A stretch of 64,000 bases of DNA from Ceriagrion tenellum (taxonomy: Eukaryota > Arthropoda > Insecta > Odonata > Coenagrionidae): assembly GCA_963169105.1 (NCBI GenBank), contig OY720644.1:5601001-5665000 (forward strand), given 5' to 3'. A program made the translations under genes and the position numbers. Under the pieces are notes generated by a model. The model saw only the letters and a list, made by a program, of their open reading frames with translations, was not told where the DNA came from and did no database searches. Shown here piece by piece: positions 32,876 through 44,956 of the stretch; positions within the stretch are counted from its first letter, which is position 1, and each line of letters begins with the position of its first letter.

Positions 32876-34382
32876 CTATTCAAGGTGTCAGCGCCACTAG
32901 GCGGTCACTAACAATGATGAATCGAACGATTATCGCTGGCAAAATGTTTGGCTTATCCGACCAGTAGGTGGCATTCTCTAAGTACTTAACAATCAGGTTC
33001 GAATTATTGTGTATAATTTTTGAATTCGTTCGCAAATATATAGTTATAAAAAGTTACCTATTCACAAAGTAAAAACTACAATTTTGTATTACCTGTATCT
33101 GACGCATATGCAGGAAATCAGCCAAGAAACAACAACGGATTCAATTATCGATGCTCTCCGGTTGTTTAGCGGACATTAACTCTGCTCCCGATGTGTTTAC
33201 ATGATCGCTAACCGGTGCGTAGGGCATGGAACAAATGCAAGGCAAGAGCCCTACCGAATTTCGATGTAAGTAGCTTACTAAAGGAAAAGAAAGCTTACTA
33301 AAGCTCTAGATAATGCTGATGACGAAGAAGAATTGTGCACACTTATCGTATCGACTGAACGCGTGGTTAACATGACATTCTTAGACTATCACCTATGCTA
33401 ATAGTAAATTACGTTCACGGATTTTGGCTTGGAAACTTGCCTTAACAACCTTCAGTGACTCCATACCAAGCCTTCGTATCAGCTGAGTGATTCTTTTTCT
33501 TTGTTCTATTTTTATGAAACCAGCAGCTTTCTCTCTCTTTCTCTTGTACTTCCCTTAACAGGTATATTTCAGTCGCAATTGCCGTTGCATCATTAAACGG
33601 AGGAATATGCTTCTCGAGCAGTGGTTAATTCTCGATGCAAAATGGCTAAGATATCCCGCTTATCGTTTGAGTTTTCCGGAGAATTTCACGACCGTGGAAG
33701 TTGGGTATGAATATGTTATAAGGACGTTAGTGAGCCAAAAATTTCTGCAGCGGTGCGGAAATTTCCAGAGGCAATTCCACAAATTTCTTCCCGAGTCAAT
33801 CCTGTGTAGGGGGACGGGATGTTTAAAGAACGAAATAAAGATGAAGGAAGACTTAAGGCCGCGAATTACTTTTTTCACATAAGGACGTAAAAAAATCTCG
33901 ATTAAAAAAAGGCCATTTTTAATAAAAATATGTTTCTCTTTGGGGATTGCTGATCTGAAATTCCTTTAAATTATCATGAGTAAACGAAATCGACTTAAAC
34001 CGGGAATCGTAGCAAAGAACTATACTCAAACCACTTAGATATCGAGCTGCCATTAAATTAACTCATGAAATTCCACCGTCGTATTTGAAAGGGCAAGAAA
34101 ATTAGCACAGGTGGCGTATGTGAAGTTGGATTCTCAATCTCAAATGGTCGCGACTTTCAGTATAGCCCTCTTTTTCCTGCATTTCCATCCTTGCTGGACA
34201 TCAATGGAACAATATCTGGCTCTCTTGAATCACCCTGAGTTTTCACGAGACTAAGAAATTAACATGGAGGTAGGACACGCATTGATTGGGAAATCATAAC
34301 CAATTAATTTTTCTCGGTTTTCCTACAGGGTCAGAAAAACAGCTGGTTTCAACTCTACCACGGCTCACTTCGCCTTCTTAAT
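32876..34382. other. No gene recognised
   Basis: A 91-codon + frame at 33607-33882 and its minus shadow contain no recognisable domain. Confidence 0.45.
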
Positions 34383-34973
34383 CATCTACATCTACGTAAT
34401 ACCCTGCGAACCACCACGAGGGTGTGTGGCAGGGGGTGAAGATCACCAAACATGCACTATTGACATGCAACTAGGATATTTAATGAAGACATGCTAGATA
34501 ATAGGGTCACATGCAACTTGATGGTTATTATCTACATAATAAGAAAGGGATTTTTGGCTGTTATTACATGCATCATGCACTACAGACTACCCTAACTAGA
34601 TTTCACCTACCTTTGCTACGCTGCCTATTCAAACAAATCGGTTTCGAATTTACTTAAAAGATTTAACCTATATTTTAACCAGCGTTCTGATAGTAATTCC
34701 CATCCTAGTTCTTCTATTAAATTCGTAACACTTGTACAATTATCAGAACGGCCTTTAACAAATCTTGCGGATCTCCTTTGCACGGGCTCTAATTCTTTTA
34801 ACAAACCTTCCTCATACGGATCCCATTAACTAGCGGCATATTCTAAATGAAGCCTGACAAGTGTAAATGAGCTTCTTTCTCGTACTCTCTCATCGCATTT
34901 GCCTAGAACCCTTTTTACGAATCCTTATCTACGGTTTGCTACACTAGTTATTTCCCTGATTTGTTTCCCCCAC
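34383..34973 (-). mobile_element. LINE-B 3' end, 5'-truncated
   Basis: Reverse-complement match to 10850-11566, including the GTAGATGTAG tail (34383 onward), the CCCTG/CAGGG hairpin, the UTR and the C-terminal RT region. Small internal deletions and stops. It ends upstream near the HIREITRVA region. Confidence 0.85.
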
Positions 34974-35712
34974 GACCGAGTCGAGATATTGATGGCTGAG
35001 TTTCCCTCTCTTCAAGATGGAAACAGTTGGATTTCCTATTTTCTGAAGCATGCATTCACTAGATTTCTCTTTTGTATGTTATTCGGTAGATCTCAGAATA
35101 GCCAAAGAGAAACGGTCTCGGAAGTATGACATTTCACTCTCCTTGACCTCAATCGTCACCCCGGGACGAAAACATCCGTCTTCGGCTTGCCTACATAAAC
35201 GCACGGAGAGATGGCCAGTGAACAGTAAGGCCCAATCGGGTCAGTTAGTCCCAAGCGGGTCACTTTTCGGGTCATAATTTGGCTAAGCCATGTGGCCGAT
35301 ACGGAGGAGTAGAGGCGCGGGCCATCCGGCCCGTGCACCAGTCGCCATAGCGCCATCCATCAATGCTTCTAGCCTCGAATTCTCTCCTTCCCGTGACGTG
35401 GTAATGCTCTTGCTTGGCTATTCGAGACGCACATTTTGGTTCCTTTCATTAAATAATCAAAGGCTTGATTTAAATAAACTTCAATTTTCCTCTCAAAACC
35501 TCTCTGTGATTATTTGATCTTCGACCCCAAGGGCAAGAATCCACGACATAATTAAAACTGTCGAGCTCCGTCTCGCATACGGTCATAACATTTTCCAATC
35601 GCATTTTCTACTGCTTTCATCGCCATATTTCGACAGAAATGATAATCAGAATTACATTAATTACATATATTCCATACAGTCACTCACATCTGGATTATTA
35701 ACCAGTCAATAC
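34974..35712. other. No gene recognised
   Basis: Short unassigned frames only; 35150-35400 is somewhat GC-rich. Confidence 0.45.
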
Positions 35713-35718
35713 CATTAA

Positions 35719-35922
35719 CTATTTTTTATTTTTTTGTATTTATCTTCACTATCCCGAATACAGCACAATGCACCAATTTACGTCGGGTGGATAACAGTAA
35801 CAACGGACGAGACACAAACACCCATGTCCTGGGCAGGTAATATTCTATCCAGGCGGGACTCGAAACCGCGACCCTCGGGTTAGCAGGTGAGGACTTTACC
35901 CCGCCGCCACTGGGGCCGACTT
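35719..35922 (-). mobile_element. tRNA-derived SINE with target duplication
   Basis: Minus strand: tRNA-like head with an A-box-like TGGCGGCGGGG region and a B box GTTTCGAGTCC (about 35853-35863), a body including GGACATGGGTGTTTGTG, and an A-rich tail at 35719-35748. Flanked by CATTAA at 35713-35718 and 35923-35928. RNA polymerase III transcription is inferred from the boxes. Confidence 0.7.
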
Positions 35923-35928
35923 CATTAA

Positions 35929-36776
35929 ATGCAATTAAAAGATTAATCTGCGAAAACGCAAGACATGCTCGTACCTGAGGAGTTTTCAAGGATGAGATTA
36001 CCTGATACAAAATGCCATCGCGCGACGGATTATGAAACTATTCTCCACGCTCATCGTGTGCTCTCCGTTTTCGACGACATGAAACTTTCGCGCAAGCTCC
36101 ACTAATATTCAATTTCAAGAGTTGAGCGCAGTGCGCCGCCGTCGACTTGGTAATATGCGTTTTGCAACACGTAAAGGCTCAAGCGACGGTTAAAATTGGC
36201 GTGAACTCCGAGAAGACAGGTAATCGTGCGACTCGAATAGAGTCATTCTTCTGCTCCTGAAAATACGACGCTTCCACGCTCTGCGCATGTGACTTTAGGT
36301 GCACAGTTCCAGAGGGCATCACCTAGGCTACGGGTCAATTCAAAGACAATGAAGAGAATCCCTCTTTATATATCTAGATAAATATGACCAATTCCAAACA
36401 GGTTAATAACGAATATCAAGCAATAGCCAAATCTTAATTCCTTTTACAGATTTCTTCAGCCTTTCGTAGAGCTATTTAAAGCTTCTAAAGAATAAAATAT
36501 TTTCACGCGACAGAGACTTCACTACAAGTACACGAAAACGGTTATGAAATAAATGAATATGCAAATGCCTACAACATTCACATGTTTGAGGACACGTGGG
36601 TTGAGATGAAAGGAAGTTATTTCTTTAACTCACCTCACAATCGCGTCGAGAGCGATGAGAAACAAAAGCGTTCGTTAGCCAAAACTTCACAAAATCTCAA
36701 ACGGGGATCCAATTTAAATGACCTTTTCGACAGAAAGAGTACTTAACTTGAAGCAACAGATAGAAAATAAAGTAAA
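35929..36776. other. No gene recognised
   Basis: Nothing recognised between the SINE and the solo LTR. Confidence 0.5.
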
Positions 36777-36780
36777 CAAT

Positions 36781-37587
36781 TGTAACATGTTAATTCCACC
36801 TTAGCATAAGATATCAGAAACTACAGTGCATTCCGAAAACAACTCACAAAAATTTGTTAATGGCAGCTAGGCGACGCCTAAAAATTTGTTAATGTCAGTT
36901 AAGAAACGCATAACAGAGGGCAGAGAAAGGGTATTTAAGTAGGCACGCTGAAGGGCACGGGGGCAGTCTGACAACAATCAAGGACTCTTAGTGGAACGGA
37001 GCAGACGTGAGCAGTCACCAATAGGCACCGTAAGGCAGAGCAGATGAAGTTATTTTATTTTTGAGCACCAACGGGGACAAGCAGTTATATGAGCAACGGT
37101 AGATCCAACGCAAGGCGAATCCGGGGAGCACCGGGAATATCATTAGAGGAGGAGCCGTATTTCAACGCAGGGTGTATCCGGGAATTGAGCTGACAAGGAA
37201 CACAGCATCCACCTGTGCGAATATCGATAAGGAAATAGTATGTAAGATTTTTCTTTATTTATATGCTCTGTGATGTGAAGAAGAAGAAACGTGAAGTGGC
37301 TCAAGTGAGAAAAAGTGTATGGTCTGTTCAATTTTATGAGCCTGAAGAGAAGTGATACAGTGAAGGGCAAAATATATTTATGGTGATTGGATATCATTAG
37401 TGTAAAGCGATATTCATTTTCTTTCTCGTAATATTTTGTGAATAAAATTCATTGTGCAAACTGAGAAGGAGAGTCTGGGAAATTTATTATTTAAGTGAGG
37501 TTTGCTGGAGAGAGAGTTCAGAAGGAGAAGACGAAATCAGAGTCGCGCACCACAGGTGAGAGGAAAAAATTTTAATATTTTGTTACA
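36781..37587 (+). mobile_element. Solo LTR of an LTR retrotransposon
   Basis: 807 bp beginning TGTAACA and ending TGTTACA, perfect 7-bp inverted ends with TG..CA. It is flanked by the 4-bp duplication CAAT at 36777-36780 and 37588-37591. A TATA-like TATTTAAG lies at 36932-36939, an initiator-like GCAGTCTG near 36963, and AATAAA at 37441-37446, in U3-R-U5 order. No internal gag/pol remains, so it arose by LTR recombination. The 4-bp duplication is consistent with Gypsy-type integration; the family is otherwise unidentified. Confidence 0.8.
36932..36939 (+). promoter_or_regulatory. TATA-like box of solo LTR
   Basis: TATTTAAG, about 31 bp upstream of the initiator-like GCAGTCTG. Whether it is active is unknown. 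Confidence 0.4.
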
Positions 37588-37591
37588 CAAT

Positions 37592-38945
37592 GTACACCAC
37601 TACAACTACTGGCATTCAAACATAAGCCAGATGGATGAAAATCCAAAGCTTACCCTGGCAAGCACACCAACCATCTAAACTGATACTCTAAGCACCGCAT
37701 AACTACGGGAAGGAAGTCGAGTATGGAAAAGGAAGGAAAATATTAAGTTTTGATGAATTAAGGCAATTGCTTCCAAACGATTTCTTGACGATGGATTCTT
37801 CTATATCTATTCAGTTTTTTTCATAAATATCCATTTGATGTTCTAAATCCCATTTACCATAATGTTCCTCGATGAAGCATGAAACATTGGCATTATGTTT
37901 CGACATTAAAGATAAGGAAGAAGAATTTCCAGAAAAACACGTGGAACACGTGGAACAAGAAACTATGTAAATAGACGTAGATAAGTACATGAAAGTCCTG
38001 GTTTCCCTCAATACTAGTCCCACGTCAATTTATCAGCTGGAGGAAGCTGAGTGAGACTGGAAAGATGTTTCGGAGGATGAGAGTGGAAGGAAAGGGGGAA
38101 TTGTGCAGAGATGCACGGAGTCATCTTATCTCGTGTCATACAACATTACTCGATTGCATATCTTATACCGCAGTGCACTCGATTACTTTTCAAGACGCGA
38201 TAAAATAGCAAGTGTATCGCATATCTAGTACCGAAAGAGTCCTCACTAATGAATTTCAATAAAGATCACCTATGTACTTTTACTTAACTTTTGTTACTCT
38301 TCATTCAATGTATTTATTATTGTCACAAGAGATAGCTGGTATCACACGATAATTTTAGCCAAAATAGCTGAGGAGTTCGTCGCATCTACTTTTCAAGTAT
38401 TTACCATAATAATGTTCCCTTTCCAACCCACCGTGGGAAGCTCCACTTAGGTGATCTGCTCAGTCCACTTTATCTTCGCCTTTCGCAAATACCAATAAAT
38501 TCCTTTCCTCCTTTAATCCCTCCCTTAATTATTATATCTTCTGCTGAACAGTTAGTAATGGTGGATAAAAAGCAAAACGCAATAAAATACAATATGCTAC
38601 GCTGCAGTTCTTAGCATCAGGAATAAAGGAGCTGCAACAAAAAACTCTCTAGATATGCGAATATATAAACCATGAGCTTAAATAAATCTAAACCTGAAGG
38701 CTCAATGGAGTACGGAGAAAGAATACAAACCAATTAAAATAAAACGGATTCGTTTGCACTCAAGAGAAGAAGAGATTCAATGCGAAGCCATGCTCTTCAA
38801 AGACGGGGTTACACACAAATACATATCGACCACTAGGGCCTCATTCAGTAAGAAATCAACATGGTCTTACCTCGAAAATCCGTGGGTGTGTGATATCAAA
38901 GCCCTCGACAAATCTCGACTACTGAATGGCCCTATTTAAAATACT
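37592..38945. other. No gene recognised
   Basis: Short frames only (such as 37811-38023 minus and 38754-38939 plus) without recognisable domains. Confidence 0.45.
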
Positions 38946-39815
38946 TTGAGGTTGGTAAGACAGGCATGGGATGAACTTGAGGTTGGAGTCAAAGTGGGAG
39001 GGCATCTTATAACATCGGTTAGATTCGCGGTTAGTGGGTCTTCGAAGAGACTACAAGTTTTGGTAGATGCTTTAGAAATGCAGTGCAAGAAACTCGGAAT
39101 GAAGATAAATCATAAGAAAATACAAGTAATGGGATTCTCTAGGACAAAGAAAGCGAAGCTTGTGATAAAAGTTGGAGGACACAAACTAGAGCAAATAGAA
39201 CAGTTTAACTACTTAGCTTAGCTCGCTTAGGTAGCACGCTTGAGGAAAATGGGCACAGTAGCAAAGACATACAGAAGAGAAGAGCGCTAGCTTAGGAGGC
39301 GTTTAGTAATAGATGAGAATTGATGACTGGGACAATGGGTAAGGATGTGAAGAAGAGGCTGGTGAAGAGCTTGATATGGAGCGTAGCTTTGTATGGGGCA
39401 GAAACGTGGACCCTGAGAAAGGAGGACGAGAATAGGCTGCAGGCATTTGAGATGTGGGTGTGGAGAAGGATGGAGAAGGTGGACGGAAAGGAAGACGAAC
39501 GAGGAAGTGCTTGAAAAGGTGGGCGAGGAAAGGAAAATTTTGAGTGAAATCCGGGATAGGCAGGGTAGATGGCTGAAGGATGTAATAAAGGGTGATGGGT
39601 TGCTGAAGAGTGTGATAGAGGGAAGGATGTTGGACAAGTGGGGTAGGGGAAGAAAGAGAATAGGTTTCATGGACGGGATGAAGAAGGGTAGATCTTATGC
39701 AGAGGCGAATAACAATATCCTAGGGGGTGATAGGCCCCTGAATGTGTATAAGACCGGGAGGAAATTCTCTGACATACAACAAAACCTACCTTTACCGGTA
39801 GAATACATTATAAAT
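38946..39815 (+). mobile_element. LINE-G 3' end (RTE-like), copy 2
   Basis: Two frames. 38946-39221 carries GVKVGGHLITSVRFAV where the FADD box should be, then LGMKINHKKIQVMGFSR and LEQIEQFNYLA. 39320-39514 and 39447-39845 carry MGKDVKKRLVKSLIWSVALY, GAETWTLRKEDENRLQAFEM, WLKDVIKGDGLLKSVIEG and RGRKRIGFMDG. The catalytic aspartates are lost (VRFAVSGSS). It is opposite in strand to the copy at 28066 and shares its 3' UTR. Confidence 0.85.
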
Positions 39816-40555
39816 GAATGTGCCGTAAAAACTTCGTCACTTTAGAGAGACTGATATTCCGAGGCCCTACTGAGTAATCACCCGACCAGGAAGCACAAAT
39901 CTCCAACTGACGCAATTCGGTAGCACCCTCTCAGTTACGTCAAATATGAAACATCGTGCATCCACAGGGTCACTGATGTAATGCATTCTTCTCTTCGCCG
40001 GCATCCCAGTCGGAATCCCCACACCCTCCTTCACATGCGATACGCCCGATATTATCCTCATCGATACAAGATTTAAATCGCAATCCAATGTTAAAAGTAG
40101 ATCACCCAAAATGCATTGACAGACTATAAGCTTCAAACCATCTACAAGCGAGAAGCCCACGTGAGTCCAAACGAAAGAAAGGCTTCGCTTTTGAAGGCAT
40201 TGGACAGTGAGGTAAGGGGGAGGGGAGAGACAATTGGATGGCCAATGGGATTCAACCAAGAGACCGGTATCGAGTGACAGGAGACCCAATTCGGTAAAGA
40301 CTCCTCAGAGATGGTTTATGGAATTTATGGAAAAATACATTTAAATATTCGAATTATTTACGTCAATTGAGAACTACATTATAGCCATGTGATTATGCCT
40401 CAAAAATCCAGTACACTAGTTATCATATATGGCCAACAGCAACTAGTCTCCAATCAAGACTTCGATTCCACAACACAATATGGGAATGAAATGATTATCG
40501 TTTGGGTTTGAAAAATGTAGTCCGGGAAAATTCTGAATCCATATTAAAACAATCC
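39816..40555. other. No gene recognised
   Basis: A 140-codon minus-strand frame (39867-40289) is the longest here. It has no recognised domain or repeat relationship inside the window, so I do not call it a gene. Confidence 0.4.
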
Positions 40556-40583
40556 TTGTACTTTTGCACAAATATTTATTAAT

Positions 40584-40621
40584 GTACTACGCGTTTCGCA
40601 CCTTGCTACATCTTCAGGTAC
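40584..40621 (-). ncRNA. Hammerhead ribozyme-like motif in PLE-2 terminus
   Basis: Minus-strand order: GTAC (stem I, 40621-40618), CTGAAGA core (40617-40611), a weak stem II, GAAA (40597-40594), C-GC, the GTA cleavage triplet (40590-40588), then GTAC (40587-40584) pairing with the first GTAC. This matches the short type I hammerheads known in PLE terminal repeats. Stem II has mismatches, so activity is doubtful. Confidence 0.5.
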
Positions 40622-40704
40622 GATTGTTTACATGTTATTTATTGATAGTCACGATAGTAACCAACGCTAAGAAGCTGGGGGGAGGGGGGAGTTTGGAGAG
40701 CAAA

Positions 40705-41100
40705 CTAATTTTTTGGGTGGAAAGGCAAGGGAACATGGGTTAGGGGCTTGCAAAAAAGGAATTTTTTTTCGGAAAGGTGTGGGGAGGGGTATGGATAAAG
40801 AAACTCGTTGCAAAGGTTGCTCAACTCTCTGATAATTACCACTTGCTCCAATGCATCCATCTTTAAACCTTTTCGTAGGACATGTAAAATCACTTACGTG
40901 TTAATTATCCAGCAGATGCTTAGAAAATTGTGAGTTGGTATTCATATTTAAGTAACTTCGTGAGTGTTCTTTGATCCGTGTCTTCAAATTTTGCCCTGTT
41001 TGACCAATGCAAGCCATATTACAACTATTACATTTAATGTTGTAAATACCCGACCTGAATAATTGATCTTTACAGTTTACTAAAAATTTCGAAATCGTTA
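40705..41100 (-). pseudogene. PLE-2 GIY-YIG endonuclease, frameshifted
   Basis: The domain starts SGIYNIKCNSCNMACIGQTG, giving the GIY and (Y/C)IG motifs with the paired cysteines typical of Penelope endonucleases, then LKTRIKEHSRSY and QFSKHLLDN before a stop. After a +1 shift the frame 40705-40893 continues with ILHVLRKGLKMDALEQVV, the conserved C-terminal helix region. The enzyme would nick DNA for target-primed reverse transcription. This copy is inactive because of the shift. Confidence 0.75.
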
Positions 41101-41500
41101 GGGGAGAGTAGAATGGTGCCTTAAGGGATATCGGAAGGCAATTAGAAATCCTATGAGAAATTTTTCCTAGAAAAGGAATAGAGCACTACTTGGCCTTTGA
41201 GGGTCTTACTGTTTGTGTGTGGGAAATCTGTTTTGTAGTTATAACGATTTTTGTTTTCTATACTTCCACGAAGTGACGCCTGAGGGTGTCAAGTTTATTA
41301 CGGGAGAATTCTGTTTTGAAGTTGGACCGAAATGTCTTCTCGCAGAAAAAACGCATCTGCATCGTACTCAGTGACCGTATGGATATGTAGCGAAGGATGT
41401 CTGGACTTCAGCAATGGAAAGGGGAGTGAATAGGACACAAGCGGCAAATGATTAGGGTGAGCATTAAGATGTTTTGCATGCTTTGCAAGTGTCGCGTCTC

Positions 41501-41843
41501 ATCCAGGTTTTGTTTTGGCCACTAATGGTATGTGGAGAGAAAAAGGAATTTTGTGTCTTTGAAAGATCAGTTCGGCAGCTTACGTCTTTCATTTTGTCGC
41601 TTCTATCAGTCGCAGAGATATAAAGCGTACGTTAATTTCATATTCTCCTGACGGTTATGAAACTCACCTGATTAGAATTTTTCAAATGAACCAAACCCAG
41701 CGCGTGCAGAGACTCCGCAGATCCAAAAGTCGTCCCTCCATCCGTCTCTTCGCACGTAGTTAAGTTTTTAACGAGAACATTAATTTTTTTACCACTATAC
41801 AGCTATGTAAAATATGATATTTTTGGATTATCCTTCATGCGAC
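41501..41843. other. No gene recognised
   Basis: May include diverged PLE-2 sequence; nothing firm. Confidence 0.4.
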
Positions 41844-42545
41844 ATTATCTACATCTACATACTACCCCGAGCCGCCGCTTGGGCGTGTGGAAGGGGGTGG
41901 TAGGTCACCAGCCGTGTAAAGATGAAAAGTTTTGGAGGTGAAATGGTGGCATGTCCTATGAGAGTGTTATTGGAGGAGCTCAATTTTTATTGTGGTCGCT
42001 TATTGTGCGCGGAAAGAACGAGTTTTTGTACCTATCGGTTCGGCAGAGCATCTCTTATTTTATCGCATCTGTCAGACCTAGAAATGTAGTGAGGCGTCAT
42101 GATAATATTCTGTGTGTCGCTCTGAAAAATATCAATTCTGAATTTATCAAACAGCCTAAGCCAAGAGTGCAGCCTCTGAGTCTCTAGGGGTTCCCACCTT
42201 AATCCCTCTAACAGTTGTGAGACACTATATGTTCGTTCGCAGCAGTTTTTAAAGAAGCGTGCTGCTTTTCTTTGTATTTTGTTAATTTCTTTTGTTAAAT
42301 CTTTATGACCAGGGTCACAAATGCTCGCGGCATATTCAAGATGTGGCCTAACCAGAGCGAAGTACCATTTCTCTTTGACTTTTTCATCCGAGGACTTATT
42401 TCTATTATACGCTGAACAGAACCTAGTTTCTTTAATGCCGTGTCACATATTTTTTGTTGTGTGTTCCCCACGATATATCTGAAGTTGATGTAATTCCAAG
42501 ATATTTTACTGTATTTGAAGATTTTATGTTTACTCCACCCACGCT
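41844..42545 (-). mobile_element. LINE-A 3' end
   Basis: Minus strand. It begins with the CTACATCTACAT complement of the tail at 41850, then the hairpin, UTR, SFFPR region, WEPLETQRL, the AARF motif and the WDPG region near 42310, up to KYLGIT near 42510. Many stops. Another LINE-A copy in the same orientation lies at 46669. Confidence 0.85.
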
Positions 42546-43219
42546 GTTACTAGCGTTACGCTATGCGATGCATTATGATGTTACTAGCGTTATAATGCAC
42601 TGGTTCCTGCCCTCCGTGATGACTCATTTGAATGACAGCGCTCCGTCGAAATTGGAGCATTGCTCGGGCAATGAGGTGAGAGAGCGGCTTCGAGTGCCAT
42701 AGAACCGTTCTTCCCCACTGGAAGAGCATGCGAGCTCTGCGACAGACGACGAAGAAAGGCCGGGCTTCAGTGTAAAAGGAGGGGGGGTAGTTGGAGAAGG
42801 AGAGAAAGGGGGGGAGATGAAGAAGAGGGAGGCAAACGGCAAGGGGAATGGGGAAGAGGAGACGGAGAATGGAGGACGAGAGGAGGAGGGGCGGGAAGAG
42901 AGGGAAGGGAGGGAGGGCTGGAAATTAGTTCCGTGTTTGACGTGCCGAGGGGGGGAGGGAGGAGAAGGGAGGGTTGCCCTAAGTGTGCCCTGGAGACATG
43001 ACGAAGAAGGGTATAAGCAGAGGTAGCAGTAAAGGGTGGGGGGAGTGGGGAAGGGAGAGATTCAGGCAAAGAGGATGATGACGAAAGGCTGTGGAAAGGA
43101 GGGAGGGAGGGGAAGGAATGAAAAGGAGGGGAAACTCCCTCCCCCTCCCCCACTCCAAGCACCTCCTCCTCCGCAATGCGGGTGACGTCAGCAACAATAG
43201 CCCTCTTTACGTTAAAGAA
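42546..43219. repeat. No gene; long purine-rich tract
   Basis: 42775-43170 is almost entirely G/A on the + strand. The frames on both strands (for example 42767-43162 minus) encode only P/S/L or G/E/R low-complexity peptides. A GTTACTAGCGTTA repeat occurs at about 42544 and 42579. Confidence 0.6.
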
Positions 43220-43778
43220 TTAAGGTAGTCAGAGCGAGATAGTTCCCTAGTCATAATAGGGACCATATTCGAATTATAAGTTTTAATTTCACCAACTGTA
43301 GGGCACATCAATTAAATATTGCATTATTAATGGTGCAATAATATAGTTTATGTGACAGAAATGGTAAATAATTAAATGAAAATATCAGCATAAGTCTTCA
43401 ATTTGATTCAGTTTTTTCGTGAGGTGCGTTTAAAACTCCTTCAAAATGGAAGGTTTTTTCTAATACCCAAGAACTTATTGCGATGACAATATGATTAATT
43501 TTCAAAATAGTTGGGAAAACATACAAACTACACGCTGTTAGTTTTTTTTCGACATCTAAGGGTTAGAAATTCCTCATTTATAAATAATGTCTCTCTGCAG
43601 TGCATACACGTACCATTTCGCATTTAAATGGGCAGTTATTTTTTGCAAATATCTCCGAAAGTAATGTGGTAAGGGGTAGAATTTTTTGTGTCATTGGATA
43701 GGTGAGATATTTTTCTTTAAAATGAAACCAAATTCATTGATTTCTAGGTAAAATGATTTTTCGCTCAAACTACCTTAC
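43220..43778 (+). mobile_element. TTAA-MITE copy 5, near complete
   Basis: TTAA at 43220-43223 and GGTAGTCAGAGCGAGATAG at the left. The right end reads TCGCTCAAACTACC then TTAC (one mismatch from TTAA). Collinear with copy 3 at 20684 throughout. Confidence 0.85.
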
Positions 43779-44956
43779 GGCAGCTAAACGTTCTGGTATA
43801 GCATTCACTCCCAGTCGCGCGATTCAGGTCATGTGGCAAATTTTCAGCTTCTCAATTAATTCGCATGTAAGAATCTTATGTACTTTACAACATTTTCAAT
43901 AGCACATTGAAAAACACAAGCGAGACCTTATACAATATAGCTTATGGAACACCGTCAACCATTTTAGCTTCCACTGATCTGTTCGTTGAAGTACCTAACC
44001 TGTTAGGTAGTCTAGAATATATGCTTGTTTTTTTTAATGACTCATTTTCACAAACACCTCACCCCGGATGAATTTCTTGCTTGAATTGTCATGCAATAGC
44101 ACCCATAATATACTAGTACAAGAGGGAAAAAAGGCAGTACAATCTCCACCGGTGTGCTGAATCCAAGTATGTTCGTCAAAGCAGCGTTCTGCTGTTTAGG
44201 CCGAGCTTTGTTCTCCCGACACCGATCTGGTCTGGGGTTTAACCTTAAAATGGTATCCTAGTGCGTAAAGAGGAATTGCCCGCGCCGAACACTCTTGACG
44301 TGGGTTGTAAGGTACCTACATTTTCAGTGTAGCCGTAGATGATAGCTAAGCGGTCCACATTATGAACATCCAAATGTCATAGCAATTATTCGGAAATGCT
44401 ACTCATCATTTGCAAGGCACGGAAACAGACTTTCAAATCGATTATTTCAAGTCGAGCAATGGTCATTAAAAAGCGGAAAACACTAATGCCCGATGTGTAT
44501 TCATTCCGTGACTCACACCCCTTGAGTGGCTTTCACATTCCTACGTAGACAATTGGCATGAATCTTAAGAGCATTTATAACAACACCTGAGACCACGAGA
44601 GCTTCTACCTCTTCAATGAGATGATTACTCGCTAGCTTTTGGATATGGAGATTAACTTTGGAAAATAAGATCACTCATCAACCTTTCCCGGAGTTAATTG
44701 ACCACAACGTAACCCCATTATCCATTATTCGCATTTGTCAAGTATTTAGTCCGCAAGTTGCTTCAAAAATTGGAATAATTTTCTCACATCAACACTATGT
44801 CTACCATTAATAAATATTAATGAGAATTCAACCATTTATTACCAATACAAATTTCTTCCCGCAATTCTAACGACAAGGCTGATTTGAGTCAACCGGCACT
44901 GGCGACGGATTAATCCTTACGGAGTCATTCGCAATTCACAGATGTGCGGAATTCCA
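43779..44956. other. No gene recognised
   Basis: Nothing recognised. Confidence 0.45.

Larger units (their letters stand above)
40556..41500 (-). mobile_element. Penelope-like element (PLE-2), 3' part
   Basis: Minus strand, 5' to 3': the end of the RT/linker region (readings resembling FLGKISHRISN and SLKAPFYSPLTISKF, 41010-41180), a GIY-YIG endonuclease, its C-terminus (40705-40893), then a terminal repeat with a hammerhead-like motif at 40584-40621. This is the standard PLE order. Frameshifts split the protein. The 5' terminal repeat and main RT domain are not present. Confidence 0.75.

Noticed and set aside
39867..40289. 140-codon minus-strand frame
   Set aside because: Not recognised and unsupported by context; length alone is weak evidence in this window.
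42767..43162. 131-codon minus-strand frame rich in S and P
   Set aside because: Falls wholly in a purine-rich simple-sequence tract; no domain.
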